From an uncultured Granulosicoccaceae bacterium (GTDB taxonomy: Bacteria > Pseudomonadota > Gammaproteobacteria > Granulosicoccales > Granulosicoccaceae): DNA of 57,514 bases. The notes beneath the pieces are model-generated. The model was not told where the DNA came from. It ran no database searches and saw only the letters and a program-made list of their open reading frames with translations. The stretch spans positions 1 through 57,514 of the forward strand of contig CALKXD010000223.1 in NCBI GenBank assembly GCA_938003855.1. The letters run 5' to 3'. Positions 36,112-44,963 of this stretch are shown here, piece by piece; the first letter of the stretch is position 1; the number at the start of each line of letters is the position of its first letter. The translations under genes were made by a program, and so were the position numbers.

Positions 36112-37602
36112 TCACTTAACAGTGATCTTATGCCAGCGCACAGCGTCGTTTTTTACTTCGTCAAGGTTTCCGACGCGCGCCGTCGTACCGACCAGTTTGG
36201 TGACGTGGTAGGGAATCAATGTGCCTGCAGTTTCCCAGAGATGCTCCTGCAGCTGGATATAGATCGCCTTGCGTTTTTCAAAATCCAGTTCGCGACGTGC
36301 GCTTGCCAATAGTTCATCGAAGGCCGGGTCATTGTAATAGGACTCATTCCACTTGGCGGTACTGAGATAGATTTCGTGCAGCGCCTGATCCGCTGGCCGC
36401 TCGTTCCAGCGTGTCGCAGAGACATCTTTTTTCATCCACACTTCGCTCCAGAAACCATCGCTGGGTACCTGTTTTATATTCACCCGGATACCCGCTTGTG
36501 CCGCTTGTTGCTGATAGGCCTCGGCAAGTATTGGCCAGGTCGGTTCCAGTGTGGCTACGTGTACGTCAACATCGATACCGTCGGGGTAACCGGCTTCAGC
36601 TAACAGCGCTTTAGCCTGTGCTATGTCTTGTTCGCAGGTCATAGCAGCGCGGTACTGGTCGTTCGGCTCGACCGGTGTGTCACAGGCAACGACTGCCCCG
36701 CCACCGGTGACCAGATCAACCAGCGCCTGACGGTCTGCCGCCAATCGAACTGCTTTTCGCACTTTCACATCATCAAAGGGTTTGACGTCTGTGCGAAACA
36801 CCAGGCCGCGCCAGTTGCCGGTGGGAATTGCCTGTATGTTAAATTTGTCACTGCTATCAAGCATCACACGCTGCTGTGCCGTAATGCCGCGCTCCATATC
36901 AATCTGACCGCCCAGCAGTGCCTGCAAACGGGCCTGCCCGTCGGCGATGCCGATTACCTCCATTTTCTCTACACCCGGAGCGCCTTCGTAGTAATCCATA
37001 TTGGCTGCCAGAACGGTGGTGCCCTGCGCATCAAATTTCTCCACCTTGAAAGGACCGGTACCAATGCCCGTACTGGCAATGGAATCACCACTTCCTTCGG
37101 GGATCATGCGCAGGCGGTAGTCCATTAGCTGCAGCGGCATATCTGCAAACGGAGTGTTCAGTGTTAACACCAGTGTGGTGGCATCCGGGGCTTCGGCTTT
37201 TTCGATCATTTTTACCGCCGATCTGGCCGGGCTGTCAGATTCGGGGTCGAGCACCCGGCCCAACGAATACAGTGCATCGGCAGAATCAAACTCCGACCCG
37301 TCGTGAAACCGGACACCTTCCCGCAGCTTTAGCGTCCACACCGTGGCGTCTTCATTGGAGGTCCACTCGGTGGCAAGGTCAGCGCTCGGTGAGCCGTCGA
37401 GTCCGGGGCGCACAAGTCGGTTCATGATTTTCTCGGTGATCTGGAATACCCGACCTTTAGCAATGGGATCAAGACTGGAGGCATCACCGAAACCCAGTTC
37501 GTGCGCCTGCCGAAACGTGCCGCTGGTTTCTGCAAGCAAATGGGTGTTTAGCCCCAACGTTGAGATGGCTGCGATCGCAACCACGCCGATAGCTTTACTC
37601 AT
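36112..37602 (-). CDS. ABC transporter substrate-binding protein, family 5
   Basis: A periplasmic binding protein (496 aa) of the oligopeptide/nickel class (SBP_bac_5). The signal peptide is MSKAIGVVAIAAISTLGLNTHLLA. Typical blocks are RLVRPGLDGSPSADLATEW, WTLKLREGVRFHDGSEFDSAD and GTGPFKVEKFD. The ATG at 37602 has a GAGGAAA site 7 nt upstream; the longer frame reaching 37665 has no signal-peptide logic. It is the first gene of the leftward operon. The ligand is unknown; this class binds peptides, metals, glycosides and various small solutes. Confidence 0.93.
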   Translation of the reverse strand: MSKAIGVVAIAAISTLGLNTHLLAETSGTFRQAHELGFGDASSLDPIAKGRVFQITEKIMNRLVRPGLDGSPSADLATEWTSNEDATVWTLKLREGVRFHDGSEFDSADALYSLGRVLDPESDSPARSAVKMIEKAEAPDATTLVLTLNTPFADMPLQLMDYRLRMIPEGSGDSIASTGIGTGPFKVEKFDAQGTTVLAANMDYYEGAPGVEKMEVIGIADGQARLQALLGGQIDMERGITAQQRVMLDSSDKFNIQAIPTGNWRGLVFRTDVKPFDDVKVRKAVRLAADRQALVDLVTGGGAVVACDTPVEPNDQYRAAMTCEQDIAQAKALLAEAGYPDGIDVDVHVATLEPTWPILAEAYQQQAAQAGIRVNIKQVPSDGFWSEVWMKKDVSATRWNERPADQALHEIYLSTAKWNESYYNDPAFDELLASARRELDFEKRKAIYIQLQEHLWETAGTLIPYHVTKLVGTTARVGNLDEVKNDAVRWHKITVK

Positions 37603-37697
37603 GAAAGATTTCCTCACGGTTCGAAAATTGGGTTTGTCGGTGGCAGCGCTGGCACCCGGCCGCACCGATCAAACGCGTATTTAGAGTAACTTTGTGT

Positions 37698-37751
37698 GAT
37701 CTCTATAATTAGTCCGATCGCTAGAATTAGTCCGATCTCTAGAATTAGTCT
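37698..37751. repeat. Three 18-bp tandem repeats upstream of the importer operon
   Basis: The units are 37698-37715, 37716-37733 and 37734-37751. The consensus is GATCTCTAGAATTAGTCC, with one or two changes per unit. Each holds a partial palindrome CTA-GAAT-TAG. The array is about 100 bp upstream of the binding-protein start and about 110 bp beyond the end of the LysR gene. The direct-repeat arrangement suggests a multi-site operator or a local tandem expansion. Confidence 0.85.
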
Positions 37752-37860
37752 GCGAGTCCCGGCGACTGCCAGACCGGCCGGAATCTTCGCCCGTCCACTT
37801 TCAACCCTGCAGACCATCATTGACAAACGACAATATCGGCCGGCATGGGTTAATAAATTT

Positions 37861-38790
37861 TTATGTGTCAGACTGGCCGGCACCACGTTCAAGGCTTACG
37901 GGGGTAGACTGCGCCTCTTGTAACAGCCAGTTACAGACAGCATCAACTTCGGGCGTAGATCGGGCGCCGTGCCGGGTTAACAGGTTGTATGAACGCGTTG
38001 GAACCAGATTGACATCAAACGGGCGCAGCAACCTGCCTGCGGCAACCTCGGCGTCAAGAAACGGAAACGTGCCCAGGGCAACGCCCTGCCCGTCAATCGC
38101 CGCCTGCACGGCGATATTGGAATCCATGACTACGACTTCATCACGAAAAGACAGATTGCTTTCGCCGGCAAGATCCAGCCACGCCGTCCATTCGCTGCGA
38201 TCTCGCTGGTGAATAATCGGAAAACGGGCAAGGTCGATGGGGCGCACTAGAGGTTCATGCCGCTCTGCCAGTGACGGACTGACGACTGCGGCGTATACCA
38301 CAGAGAACAGCCTGGTGACTTCCAGCCCATCCCACTGGCCGGTTCCCCAGTCTACGGTAATCATGCTGTTGACAGATTCTACGCTGGTGATACGAGGCGA
38401 GTGATCGAGTTGCAGTTCGATGTCCGGGTGCGCTCTGCGAAATCCGGACAACCGTGGAATTAGCCAGCGGGTGCCAAAGATAGGGCCGACCGCCAGTGTG
38501 ACTGCCTTGGTTGCGGGCGATACGTGGGTTTCGATCTCGGTGCGAATATCGGCAAACGCACGTCCTAACACCAGTGCGAGTGAACGTCCGGCATCAGTCA
38601 ATACCACCGCGCGGGTTTTTCTGATAAACAACTCACAGCGCCATTCTCTTTCCAGTTCACGGATCTGATTAGACACCGTGGTGGGGCTGACGAATAGTTC
38701 CTCGGCGGCATCCTTGAAGCTCAAACGGCGGGCTGCGGCCTCGAAGGTGCGCAGAGAATTGAGCGGGAGCCTGAATTTATGCTTTGCCAC
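37861..38790 (-). CDS. LysR-family transcriptional regulator (GcvA-like)
   Basis: A 309-aa regulator. The N-terminal winged HTH (LPLNSLRTFEAAARRLSFKDAAEELFVSPTTVSNQIRELE) and a type 2 periplasmic-binding effector domain are complete. The N-terminus and spacing resemble GcvA-type regulators. It is divergent from the MttB gene (73-88 bp gap) and upstream of, in the same direction as, the importer operon, so it may control both. The start codon is GTG. Confidence 0.92.
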   Translation of the reverse strand: MAKHKFRLPLNSLRTFEAAARRLSFKDAAEELFVSPTTVSNQIRELEREWRCELFIRKTRAVVLTDAGRSLALVLGRAFADIRTEIETHVSPATKAVTLAVGPIFGTRWLIPRLSGFRRAHPDIELQLDHSPRITSVESVNSMITVDWGTGQWDGLEVTRLFSVVYAAVVSPSLAERHEPLVRPIDLARFPIIHQRDRSEWTAWLDLAGESNLSFRDEVVVMDSNIAVQAAIDGQGVALGTFPFLDAEVAAGRLLRPFDVNLVPTRSYNLLTRHGARSTPEVDAVCNWLLQEAQSTPVSLERGAGQSDT

Positions 38791-38878
38791 GGGCTTATGC
38801 TATGGAGCAAGTTTTCTTTATTTATACACCAGAGAACTATGATTTGTCCATGCGACTGATTCGGTGGATGCTGTGACG

Positions 38879-40432
38879 ATGTCTACTGCCAACCAGACAG
38901 CCTCAAAATCACCGCCAGCCGCCAGAAAAAGGCGACGTGGCAAAAACATCAGACCCGTTGCAACGGCCAACACCCGCGTCAGCGGTGGTCGATACGCCCC
39001 GCTGACGCCTGATCAACAGCAGCGTATTCACCAGGCCGCACTGTCCATTCTCGATACTATCGGGATCGCCGAGATGCCTGACTACGCGATCAAAACCGTG
39101 TTGGACAATGGCGGCAGGCTGTGTGCGGGCAAGCGCGTGTGCTTCCCGCGCGAGCTGGTCGAGCGCGCCCTCGGCGGTGTAAAAAAGGACATCGTGCTGC
39201 ATGGTCGAAAGCCCGGACAAGCGTTAACGCTGGGCGGCAAAAATGTCTACACCGGTACCGGTGGGGCTGCTCCGCTTATGATTGATCTCGACACTGGCGA
39301 GTACCGCGACTCCACTCTGCTCGACCTCTACAACGCAGCGCGCCTGGTGGACACATTAGACAACGTGCATTTTTTCAGCCGATCGATGGTCGCCCGGGAT
39401 ATGCCGGATGCGCTTTCTCTGGATGTTAATACCGCCTATGCCTGTCTGGCCGGCACCAGCAAGCACATTTTAACCAGCGTCTCTACTGGCGCAAACGTTC
39501 AGGCCGTCAGCGATATCTGCTTTACCCTGGCAGGGTCTGAACAGGCGTTTCTGGAGGCGCCGTTTTTATCGCTTAATATTAATCACGTGGTATCTCCATT
39601 GCGTTTTTCTGCAGAAGCCTGCGATGTGCTGACTGCCGCAGCACGCATTGGCATACCGGTGCACGTCAATACGTTTGCGCAACTCGGTGCCTCCAGTCCG
39701 GTGACTATCGCCGGCTGCCTTGCACAGACCATGGCCGAATCATTGGCGGGGCTGATCTATGCATGGCTGGTTAACCCGTCAGCGTCTGTGATCTTCGGCC
39801 CGCGTCCGATGGTGACCGATCTTCGTACCGGTGCGGTGGCGGGTGGGTCGGGAGAGCAGGCGCTGCTGACTGCGGCGGCGGCGCAGATGTCGCAGTTCTA
39901 TGGTCTGCCTGATTCAACCATCGCCGGTGCCAGTGACAGCAAAATTGCCGACGCACAAAGCGGCTACGAAAAATGTCTGTCGGTAAGTCTTGCCGCTCAG
40001 ACCGGCTGCAATCTGATCACTCAGGCCTGTGGTATGCAGGCGGGTCTGATGGCATGTTCGTTCGAAAGCTATGTTATAGACAATGACATGCTGGGCGCTA
40101 TTTTACGGTCGATGAGCAAGATCGACGTGTCAGATACCACGCTGGATGTCGACACGGTCCGCAACGTCGTCAATGGCGACGGTCACTATCTGGGTCAGTC
40201 AGAAACCCTCAAGCGCATGCAAACTGATTTTTTATACCCGGATATTGCGGACCGACGCGATCACGCCGCCTGGGCCACCGGTGGGTCACCGGACAGTCGC
40301 AGTGTGGCCAATGCCCGCGCGCGACAAATACTGCAACAGCACTACCCGAAGCACATCAGCGATGCGCTGGATACAGTGCTGCGTGCAGAGCACCGGATTC
40401 TTCTGCCGCGCGATAAAATGACCGGGCCATGA
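38879..40432 (+). CDS. Trimethylamine methyltransferase (MttB) family protein, non-pyrrolysine
   Basis: A TIM-barrel methyltransferase (517 aa from this start). Family features include LTPDQQQRIHQAALSILDTIGI, GTGGAAPLMIDLDTGEYRDST, and the C-terminal ARARQILQQHYPKHISDALDTVL. The frame is uninterrupted, with no in-frame TAG, so it lacks pyrrolysine, as in the glycine-betaine methyltransferase (MtgB) branch. Known members pass the methyl to a corrinoid protein; none is encoded in this window. The N-terminus is Lys/Arg-rich. The first possible start is GTG at 38864; ATG at 38879 is chosen as the likelier. Its stop overlaps the next gene by 4 bp. Confidence 0.88.
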   Translation: MSTANQTASKSPPAARKRRRGKNIRPVATANTRVSGGRYAPLTPDQQQRIHQAALSILDTIGIAEMPDYAIKTVLDNGGRLCAGKRVCFPRELVERALGGVKKDIVLHGRKPGQALTLGGKNVYTGTGGAAPLMIDLDTGEYRDSTLLDLYNAARLVDTLDNVHFFSRSMVARDMPDALSLDVNTAYACLAGTSKHILTSVSTGANVQAVSDICFTLAGSEQAFLEAPFLSLNINHVVSPLRFSAEACDVLTAAARIGIPVHVNTFAQLGASSPVTIAGCLAQTMAESLAGLIYAWLVNPSASVIFGPRPMVTDLRTGAVAGGSGEQALLTAAAAQMSQFYGLPDSTIAGASDSKIADAQSGYEKCLSVSLAAQTGCNLITQACGMQAGLMACSFESYVIDNDMLGAILRSMSKIDVSDTTLDVDTVRNVVNGDGHYLGQSETLKRMQTDFLYPDIADRRDHAAWATGGSPDSRSVANARARQILQQHYPKHISDALDTVLRAEHRILLPRDKMTGP

Positions 40433-41121
40433 ATACCCCGATGAACATCGTTGCTGTTGGTGGCGGAGGTTTTACCCACAATCAGGATCCGCAACTCGAA
40501 GACTATCTACTTGCGATGTGTTGTTCGGACCGCCCTAAGATTGGCTTTATCGCAACCGCAAGTGAAGACAACCCGGATAAAATTAAACACTTCTATCATC
40601 GCTTTAGCACCGCAGCCTATAAAACGAGCCACCTTGAACTGGCGGGCGATAGCGGTGATACTGCCAACTGGGTGCTGTCTCAGGATATCATTTACGTGGG
40701 CGGAGGAAACACCGGAAACATGCTGTCTCGCTGGCAACAACACGGGTTAGCCAATGCCTTGTTACAGGCCGGGCACCGTGGCGTAATTCTGTCTGGTGTC
40801 AGTGCTGGTGCGGTATGCTGGTTTGACTATGCCCTGTCTGACAGCGCCGGCAATGGCCTGAAGCCACTCGATGCTTTAGGCTTTGTTAAAGGCAGCTGTT
40901 GCCCGCATTACTCTACCGAGCTTCACCGGCAACCGGCCTTCGAAGATCTTGTCTCTTCCGGCGAGATGCCGCAGGGCATCGCCATAGATGATGGCGTTGC
41001 TGTTCACCTGTGTGATGGTCACCCTGTAAAAATTGTATCAGCAAGGACTGGCGCTAAAGCCTATCGGGTCAGTGCTGATTCCGGGGGCGCAAAAACAACG
41101 GTACTGCAGGACCTTGTCTGA
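40429..41121 (+). CDS. Peptidase E-like (S51) protein
   Basis: A 230-aa cytoplasmic protein with a class I glutamine-amidotransferase-like fold. The nucleophile elbow is SGVSAGAVCWFD, the strand before it is DIIYVGGGNTGNMLSRW, and a C-terminal IAIDDGVAVHL supplies the remaining conserved region. The family contains Asp-dipeptidase PepE and cyanophycinase-like enzymes. It is translationally coupled (ATGA) to the MttB gene, so it may release an amino acid or cleave an acyl-peptide form of the methylated substrate (inference). Confidence 0.85.
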   Translation: MNTPMNIVAVGGGGFTHNQDPQLEDYLLAMCCSDRPKIGFIATASEDNPDKIKHFYHRFSTAAYKTSHLELAGDSGDTANWVLSQDIIYVGGGNTGNMLSRWQQHGLANALLQAGHRGVILSGVSAGAVCWFDYALSDSAGNGLKPLDALGFVKGSCCPHYSTELHRQPAFEDLVSSGEMPQGIAIDDGVAVHLCDGHPVKIVSARTGAKAYRVSADSGGAKTTVLQDLV

Positions 41122-41205
41122 CTCAGTGCAACCTTCAGTGCATGGCATCTCCAAATCAACTGCCGGTTGGTACCGGTATTCTACGAAGACACAGGAGGAA
41201 ACAAA

Positions 41206-42144
41206 ATGAAGAGAATATTCTCTGGAATAGCAGGCTTGTTGCTGCTACCGGCGCTGGCGTTGGCCGATAGCTACCCCGGGAAAAATGTCGTTTATCAGAT
41301 CACTTTCAATCCCGGTGGAGGATCAGACATACGGGCAAGGCAACAACAACCTGCGCTCGAGGCTGATCTTGGTGTCAAAGTTCCAATTCAGTACAAACCC
41401 GGTGGTGGCGGGTCACTTGGCTGGGCCGAGCTGGTAAAGAAAAAACCCGATGGTTATTTTATGTCCGGTATCAATATACCGCATATCATATTACAGCCGC
41501 TGGCACGCGATAACGCCGGCTATAAAACAGAGCAGATTGAACCCGTCATTCTATTCCAGCAGATTCCGTTCGGAATTTCAGTTTTGGCAGACTCACCGTT
41601 TAAAACACTGGACGAATTGATCGCCTATGCAAAGGAGAACCCCGGTGCGGTTACCATCGGCGGGTCCGGCACCTGGGATGCTACTCACATCGCTCACCTG
41701 CAGTTTGAGCAAATGGCTGGCGTTAAATTCACCTACGTACCTCATAAGGGCGGCAAACCAAAGCAAACCGCATTGCTTGGCGGCCACACGATGGCAAGCT
41801 GGTTTGGTGTCAGTGAATGGCTTCCCTACGGTGACAAAGTCCGCAATCTGGCGGTAGCAACCAGCGAGCCTGTAGAAACCAATCCTGATCTGCCAACTTT
41901 TAAATCGCTGGGTTACGATTTGTACTCGTCGGTGTATCACGGTGTTGGTGTCCCGGCAGGCACGCCTGACGATGTAGTTATGCGTCTGCAGGAGTCATTT
42001 ACAAAAATTGCCAATGACCCGGAAGTCCGTGCACGTAAGCTCAAGGACGGAATACTTCCTATTGCGATGAGTGGTGCCGAAGCAAAAAGCCTGATCGCAC
42101 AGCGCAAAGAAGTATGGGCGCCGATCGTCGAGGAATTTAAATAA
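41206..42144 (+). CDS. Tripartite tricarboxylate transporter substrate-binding protein (TctC family)
   Basis: A periplasmic binding protein (312 aa) with signal peptide MKRIFSGIAGLLLLPALALA. It shows the TctC/Bug features YPGKNVVYQITFNPGGGSDIRARQ, PGGGGSLGWAELVKKKPDGY and PGAVTIGGSGTWDATHIA. ATG 41206 has AGGAGGAA 6 nt upstream, clearly the true start. It is 84 bp after the S51 gene and 16 bp before the permease. TctC proteins bind carboxylates; the ligand here is unknown. Confidence 0.93.
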   Translation: MKRIFSGIAGLLLLPALALADSYPGKNVVYQITFNPGGGSDIRARQQQPALEADLGVKVPIQYKPGGGGSLGWAELVKKKPDGYFMSGINIPHIILQPLARDNAGYKTEQIEPVILFQQIPFGISVLADSPFKTLDELIAYAKENPGAVTIGGSGTWDATHIAHLQFEQMAGVKFTYVPHKGGKPKQTALLGGHTMASWFGVSEWLPYGDKVRNLAVATSEPVETNPDLPTFKSLGYDLYSSVYHGVGVPAGTPDDVVMRLQESFTKIANDPEVRARKLKDGILPIAMSGAEAKSLIAQRKEVWAPIVEEFK

Positions 42145-42160
42145 CAGGCGCTAATGCTCC

Positions 42161-44149
42161 ATGTTTGATGGCTTGATAACGGGCGCTGCTCATCTGGCAG
42201 TGCCCACCAACCTGATGTTTCTTTTTCTGGGCACAGCGCTGGGCATAGTGTTTGGCGCTATTCCGGGGTTGACGGCGACCATGGGACTAGCATTGCTGGT
42301 GCCGTTTACGTTCACTATGGAACCGGCTACCGGTCTGTTGATGCTGGCAGGTATCTACATCGGTGCAATGTATGGAGACGCTATTCCAGCCATTCTTATT
42401 AACACCCCCGGGACGCCGGCCGCCATTGCGACCACCTTCGATGGTTACCCGCTGTCACAGAAAGGCATGGCGCAGCATGCGCTGGTTGCAGCCGCATTTG
42501 CATCATGCTTCGGTGGGATCATCGCCAACATTATTCTAGCCACCGCCGCTGAACCTCTGGCAGAGATGTCGCTTAAGTTCGGACCGGCAGAGTATTTCTG
42601 GCTTGGCATATTCGGCCTGACGATTATATCGGTGCTGTCGAGTGGCAATCTGCTAAAAGGTTTTATCACCGCCACGGCCGGATTGCTGTTGTCCTCGGTC
42701 GGCATGGCATCATTGAGCGGTGAAGTCCGACTGACCTTCGGTTTCCCGGAACTCCAGGGAGGCATCGGTCTGGCCGGTGCGTTGATCGGTTTTTTCTGCC
42801 TGCCCGAAATATTATCCAATGTGATTGGCAAGCGCCGCGAAACCTATTCCGGGAAGCAAGTGCAGCCGTCCATGAAGGTAATCGTCGAAACCACGCTGGA
42901 TCTGCTCAAGCGGCCGGTGCTGATGATTCGGTCATCATTGATTGGCCTGGTGGTCGGTGTCGCACCGGGGGCCGGAGGCAATATTGCCAGTATGGTCTCC
43001 TACAGCGAGGCCACCCGGTGGGAGAAAAGACCGGAAGAATTCGGTACAGGGACAACGCGCGGTGTTGCGGCCTCCGAAGCGGCAAACAGTGCTATGGCAC
43101 CGGGGTCACTGATACCGCTGCTGACACTCGGCATACCGGGTTCGCCGCCCGCAGCTGTCATCCTCGGCGCACTGATGCTGCACGGCATGCAGCCGGGCAA
43201 TGATTTGTTTGCCGTGTACGCAGATGTGACCTATGCGTTTATCACCGGTCTGGCAGTGGCATCTATTGCAGTATTAATTCTGGGTACAGCAGGTTCATTC
43301 ATCTACGCCAGAATCATCAACGTACCGTCCCGCACCTTAGCGCCATTGATTCTGGTCATGACGGTGCTGGGCTCCTACGCCATCCGCAATAATCTGCTGG
43401 ATGTCTGGGTAATGTTGATATTCGGCATCATCGGATTGATCCTTATCCGTTTGCGATATCAGCCGGCGCCGCTGGTTCTGGGCATTATATTAGGCCCCTA
43501 TATTGAAAACGGCCTGATTCAGTCGATGATGATCGGCGGCGCCTCTGGCAGCGTGTTGTCTTACATGACACTGAGGCCCATCAGTCTGTTTCTGATCGGT
43601 CTTTGCGTACTGTCTGCTGCATGGCCACTGTTTGCTGCGTTCAAACGATCCAGGTCAACTCCCGCCGCTGACAAGGAACCAGGCAAAGAATCCGGTGCCC
43701 GCCTGATCAACAGTGATCTCATTATGGGCGTTGTAGCATTGGTGATCGCGGCGATTGTACTTGTCTCGACACGCGATCTGAGCCGATACGGCGGTGTTTT
43801 TGTCTACAGCTGTGCAGCGGTACTGACCGTGCTGGGTATTGTCACTTTGGTAAAAGGCTTCGTCAATGGCGACAAAGTCCCGTTCTTTGAGTCGGCCATC
43901 GAAAAAAAACGCATCAGCAGTGGCCTGGTGTTGCTGGCGCTATTTTTGGTCGCGGTGCCGTTGACAGGCTTTTTAACGGCAAGTTTTATATTCTATATTC
44001 TGATGAGTCTGTCATTGCGTGAAGGTTCACCCGGATTGAAGGTGGCGATAACACTGTTGACACAGGCCGCCGTGGTGACCGGCGCATTGTACTGGCTGTT
44101 TTATTCTGTATTGCAAGTGCCTCTACCCGGGCCCGTCTGGCTAAACTGA
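42161..44149 (+). CDS. TctA-TctB fusion permease of the tripartite tricarboxylate transporter
   Basis: A 662-aa inner-membrane protein. Residues 1 to about 500 are TctA (IPGLTATMGLALLVPFTF, NTPGTPAAIATTFDGYPL, GVAPGAGGNIASMVSY, LGIPGSPPAAVILGALMLHG). About residues 520-660 form the small four-helix TctB unit (DLIMGVVALVIAAIVL...VPLTGFLTASFIFYILM). Normally these are two genes; here they are one frame joined by a polar linker rich in Lys/Glu. With TctC it completes a secondary importer. Confidence 0.92.
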   Translation: MFDGLITGAAHLAVPTNLMFLFLGTALGIVFGAIPGLTATMGLALLVPFTFTMEPATGLLMLAGIYIGAMYGDAIPAILINTPGTPAAIATTFDGYPLSQKGMAQHALVAAAFASCFGGIIANIILATAAEPLAEMSLKFGPAEYFWLGIFGLTIISVLSSGNLLKGFITATAGLLLSSVGMASLSGEVRLTFGFPELQGGIGLAGALIGFFCLPEILSNVIGKRRETYSGKQVQPSMKVIVETTLDLLKRPVLMIRSSLIGLVVGVAPGAGGNIASMVSYSEATRWEKRPEEFGTGTTRGVAASEAANSAMAPGSLIPLLTLGIPGSPPAAVILGALMLHGMQPGNDLFAVYADVTYAFITGLAVASIAVLILGTAGSFIYARIINVPSRTLAPLILVMTVLGSYAIRNNLLDVWVMLIFGIIGLILIRLRYQPAPLVLGIILGPYIENGLIQSMMIGGASGSVLSYMTLRPISLFLIGLCVLSAAWPLFAAFKRSRSTPAADKEPGKESGARLINSDLIMGVVALVIAAIVLVSTRDLSRYGGVFVYSCAAVLTVLGIVTLVKGFVNGDKVPFFESAIEKKRISSGLVLLALFLVAVPLTGFLTASFIFYILMSLSLREGSPGLKVAITLLTQAAVVTGALYWLFYSVLQVPLPGPVWLN

Positions 44150-44258
44150 CCACAACCACTGTCGTTGTGCACCCGCAGCGCAGCGGCAAGCTGATACGCG
44201 ACTACCGTTGTGACGTTAGATAAATCCGGGGGCTTGCATGGTGTTGTCGCTGCTGCAG

Positions 44259-44963
44259 CTACAATGTTCGGGAGCAGCAGCGTTCAAAGGTTGCTCTGGC
44301 CAGTATTTCATTGGTGTCAAAGCAACGCACAGGCATATCGGTCTGGTTTACGATCAGCGGTATCTCGGTACAGCCAAGTACCACCCCGTCAATTCCCGGA
44401 TAGCTATCGATAATGCCGAGTATGTCCTGCTTTGTGTCGTCAGTGATGCGGCCATTGCACACTGACATGATCGCTTGTGTGATCAGCGCCTGATGGGAAA
44501 TCGACGGAATGATGGCTTCTATCCTGCGGCGCTTAAGATACGGAATATAGCTGCCCGACTTCAACGTGCTTGTGGTGCCGAGCAAAAGAATCCGGTGTGC
44601 CCCTGCCAGCTCCACAGCGCGTGCGGTTTCTTCTAGAATATTCATCACCACCGTGTTTGCGTGGCGGATCACAGAGTCAATGTGTATGTGAGCGGAATTA
44701 CACGGTATAGCCAGCAACTGCATGCCGGCGTTTTCAAGCAGAGTAACGCTGTTCAGCAGGTACTGTTTTAGTTCGTCATCGACGCCTGCCTCCACGTTAT
44801 CCGGCGACGGAATATTATGAATCAGCATCTCCGGGTATTGATAGTTATGTTCGGCCCCCATCTCGCGCTGGAACAGTTTAATGACTCGCAGATAAAAGGC
44901 GGCAGACGCCTCTGGCCCCATGCCACCGAGCACGCCGATTTTCAAATAGTGGTGAGTATTCAC
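44259..44963 (-). CDS. Aspartate/glutamate racemase family protein
   Basis: A PLP-independent racemase-fold protein (234 aa). The N-terminal GVLGGMGPEASAAFYLRVI and the two catalytic Cys, in AIPCNSAHIH and VLGCTEIPL, are intact. It could racemise an amino acid or, like maleate isomerase and other family members, act on a dicarboxylate. It is convergent with the TctAB gene and divergent from the ABC-cNBD gene, so its link to either is loose. Confidence 0.9.
   Translation of the reverse strand: MNTHHYLKIGVLGGMGPEASAAFYLRVIKLFQREMGAEHNYQYPEMLIHNIPSPDNVEAGVDDELKQYLLNSVTLLENAGMQLLAIPCNSAHIHIDSVIRHANTVVMNILEETARAVELAGAHRILLLGTTSTLKSGSYIPYLKRRRIEAIIPSISHQALITQAIMSVCNGRITDDTKQDILGIIDSYPGIDGVVLGCTEIPLIVNQTDMPVRCFDTNEILARATFERCCSRTL

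Noticed and set aside
37698-37751. CRISPR array or plasmid-type iterons
   Set aside because: There are no spacers between the units, only three copies, and no cas or replication gene nearby.
37696-37923. ORF with repeating ISPIARISPISRIS peptide
   Set aside because: The peptide pattern only reflects the 18-bp DNA repeat. The frame runs into the end of the LysR gene on the other strand and has no ribosome site.
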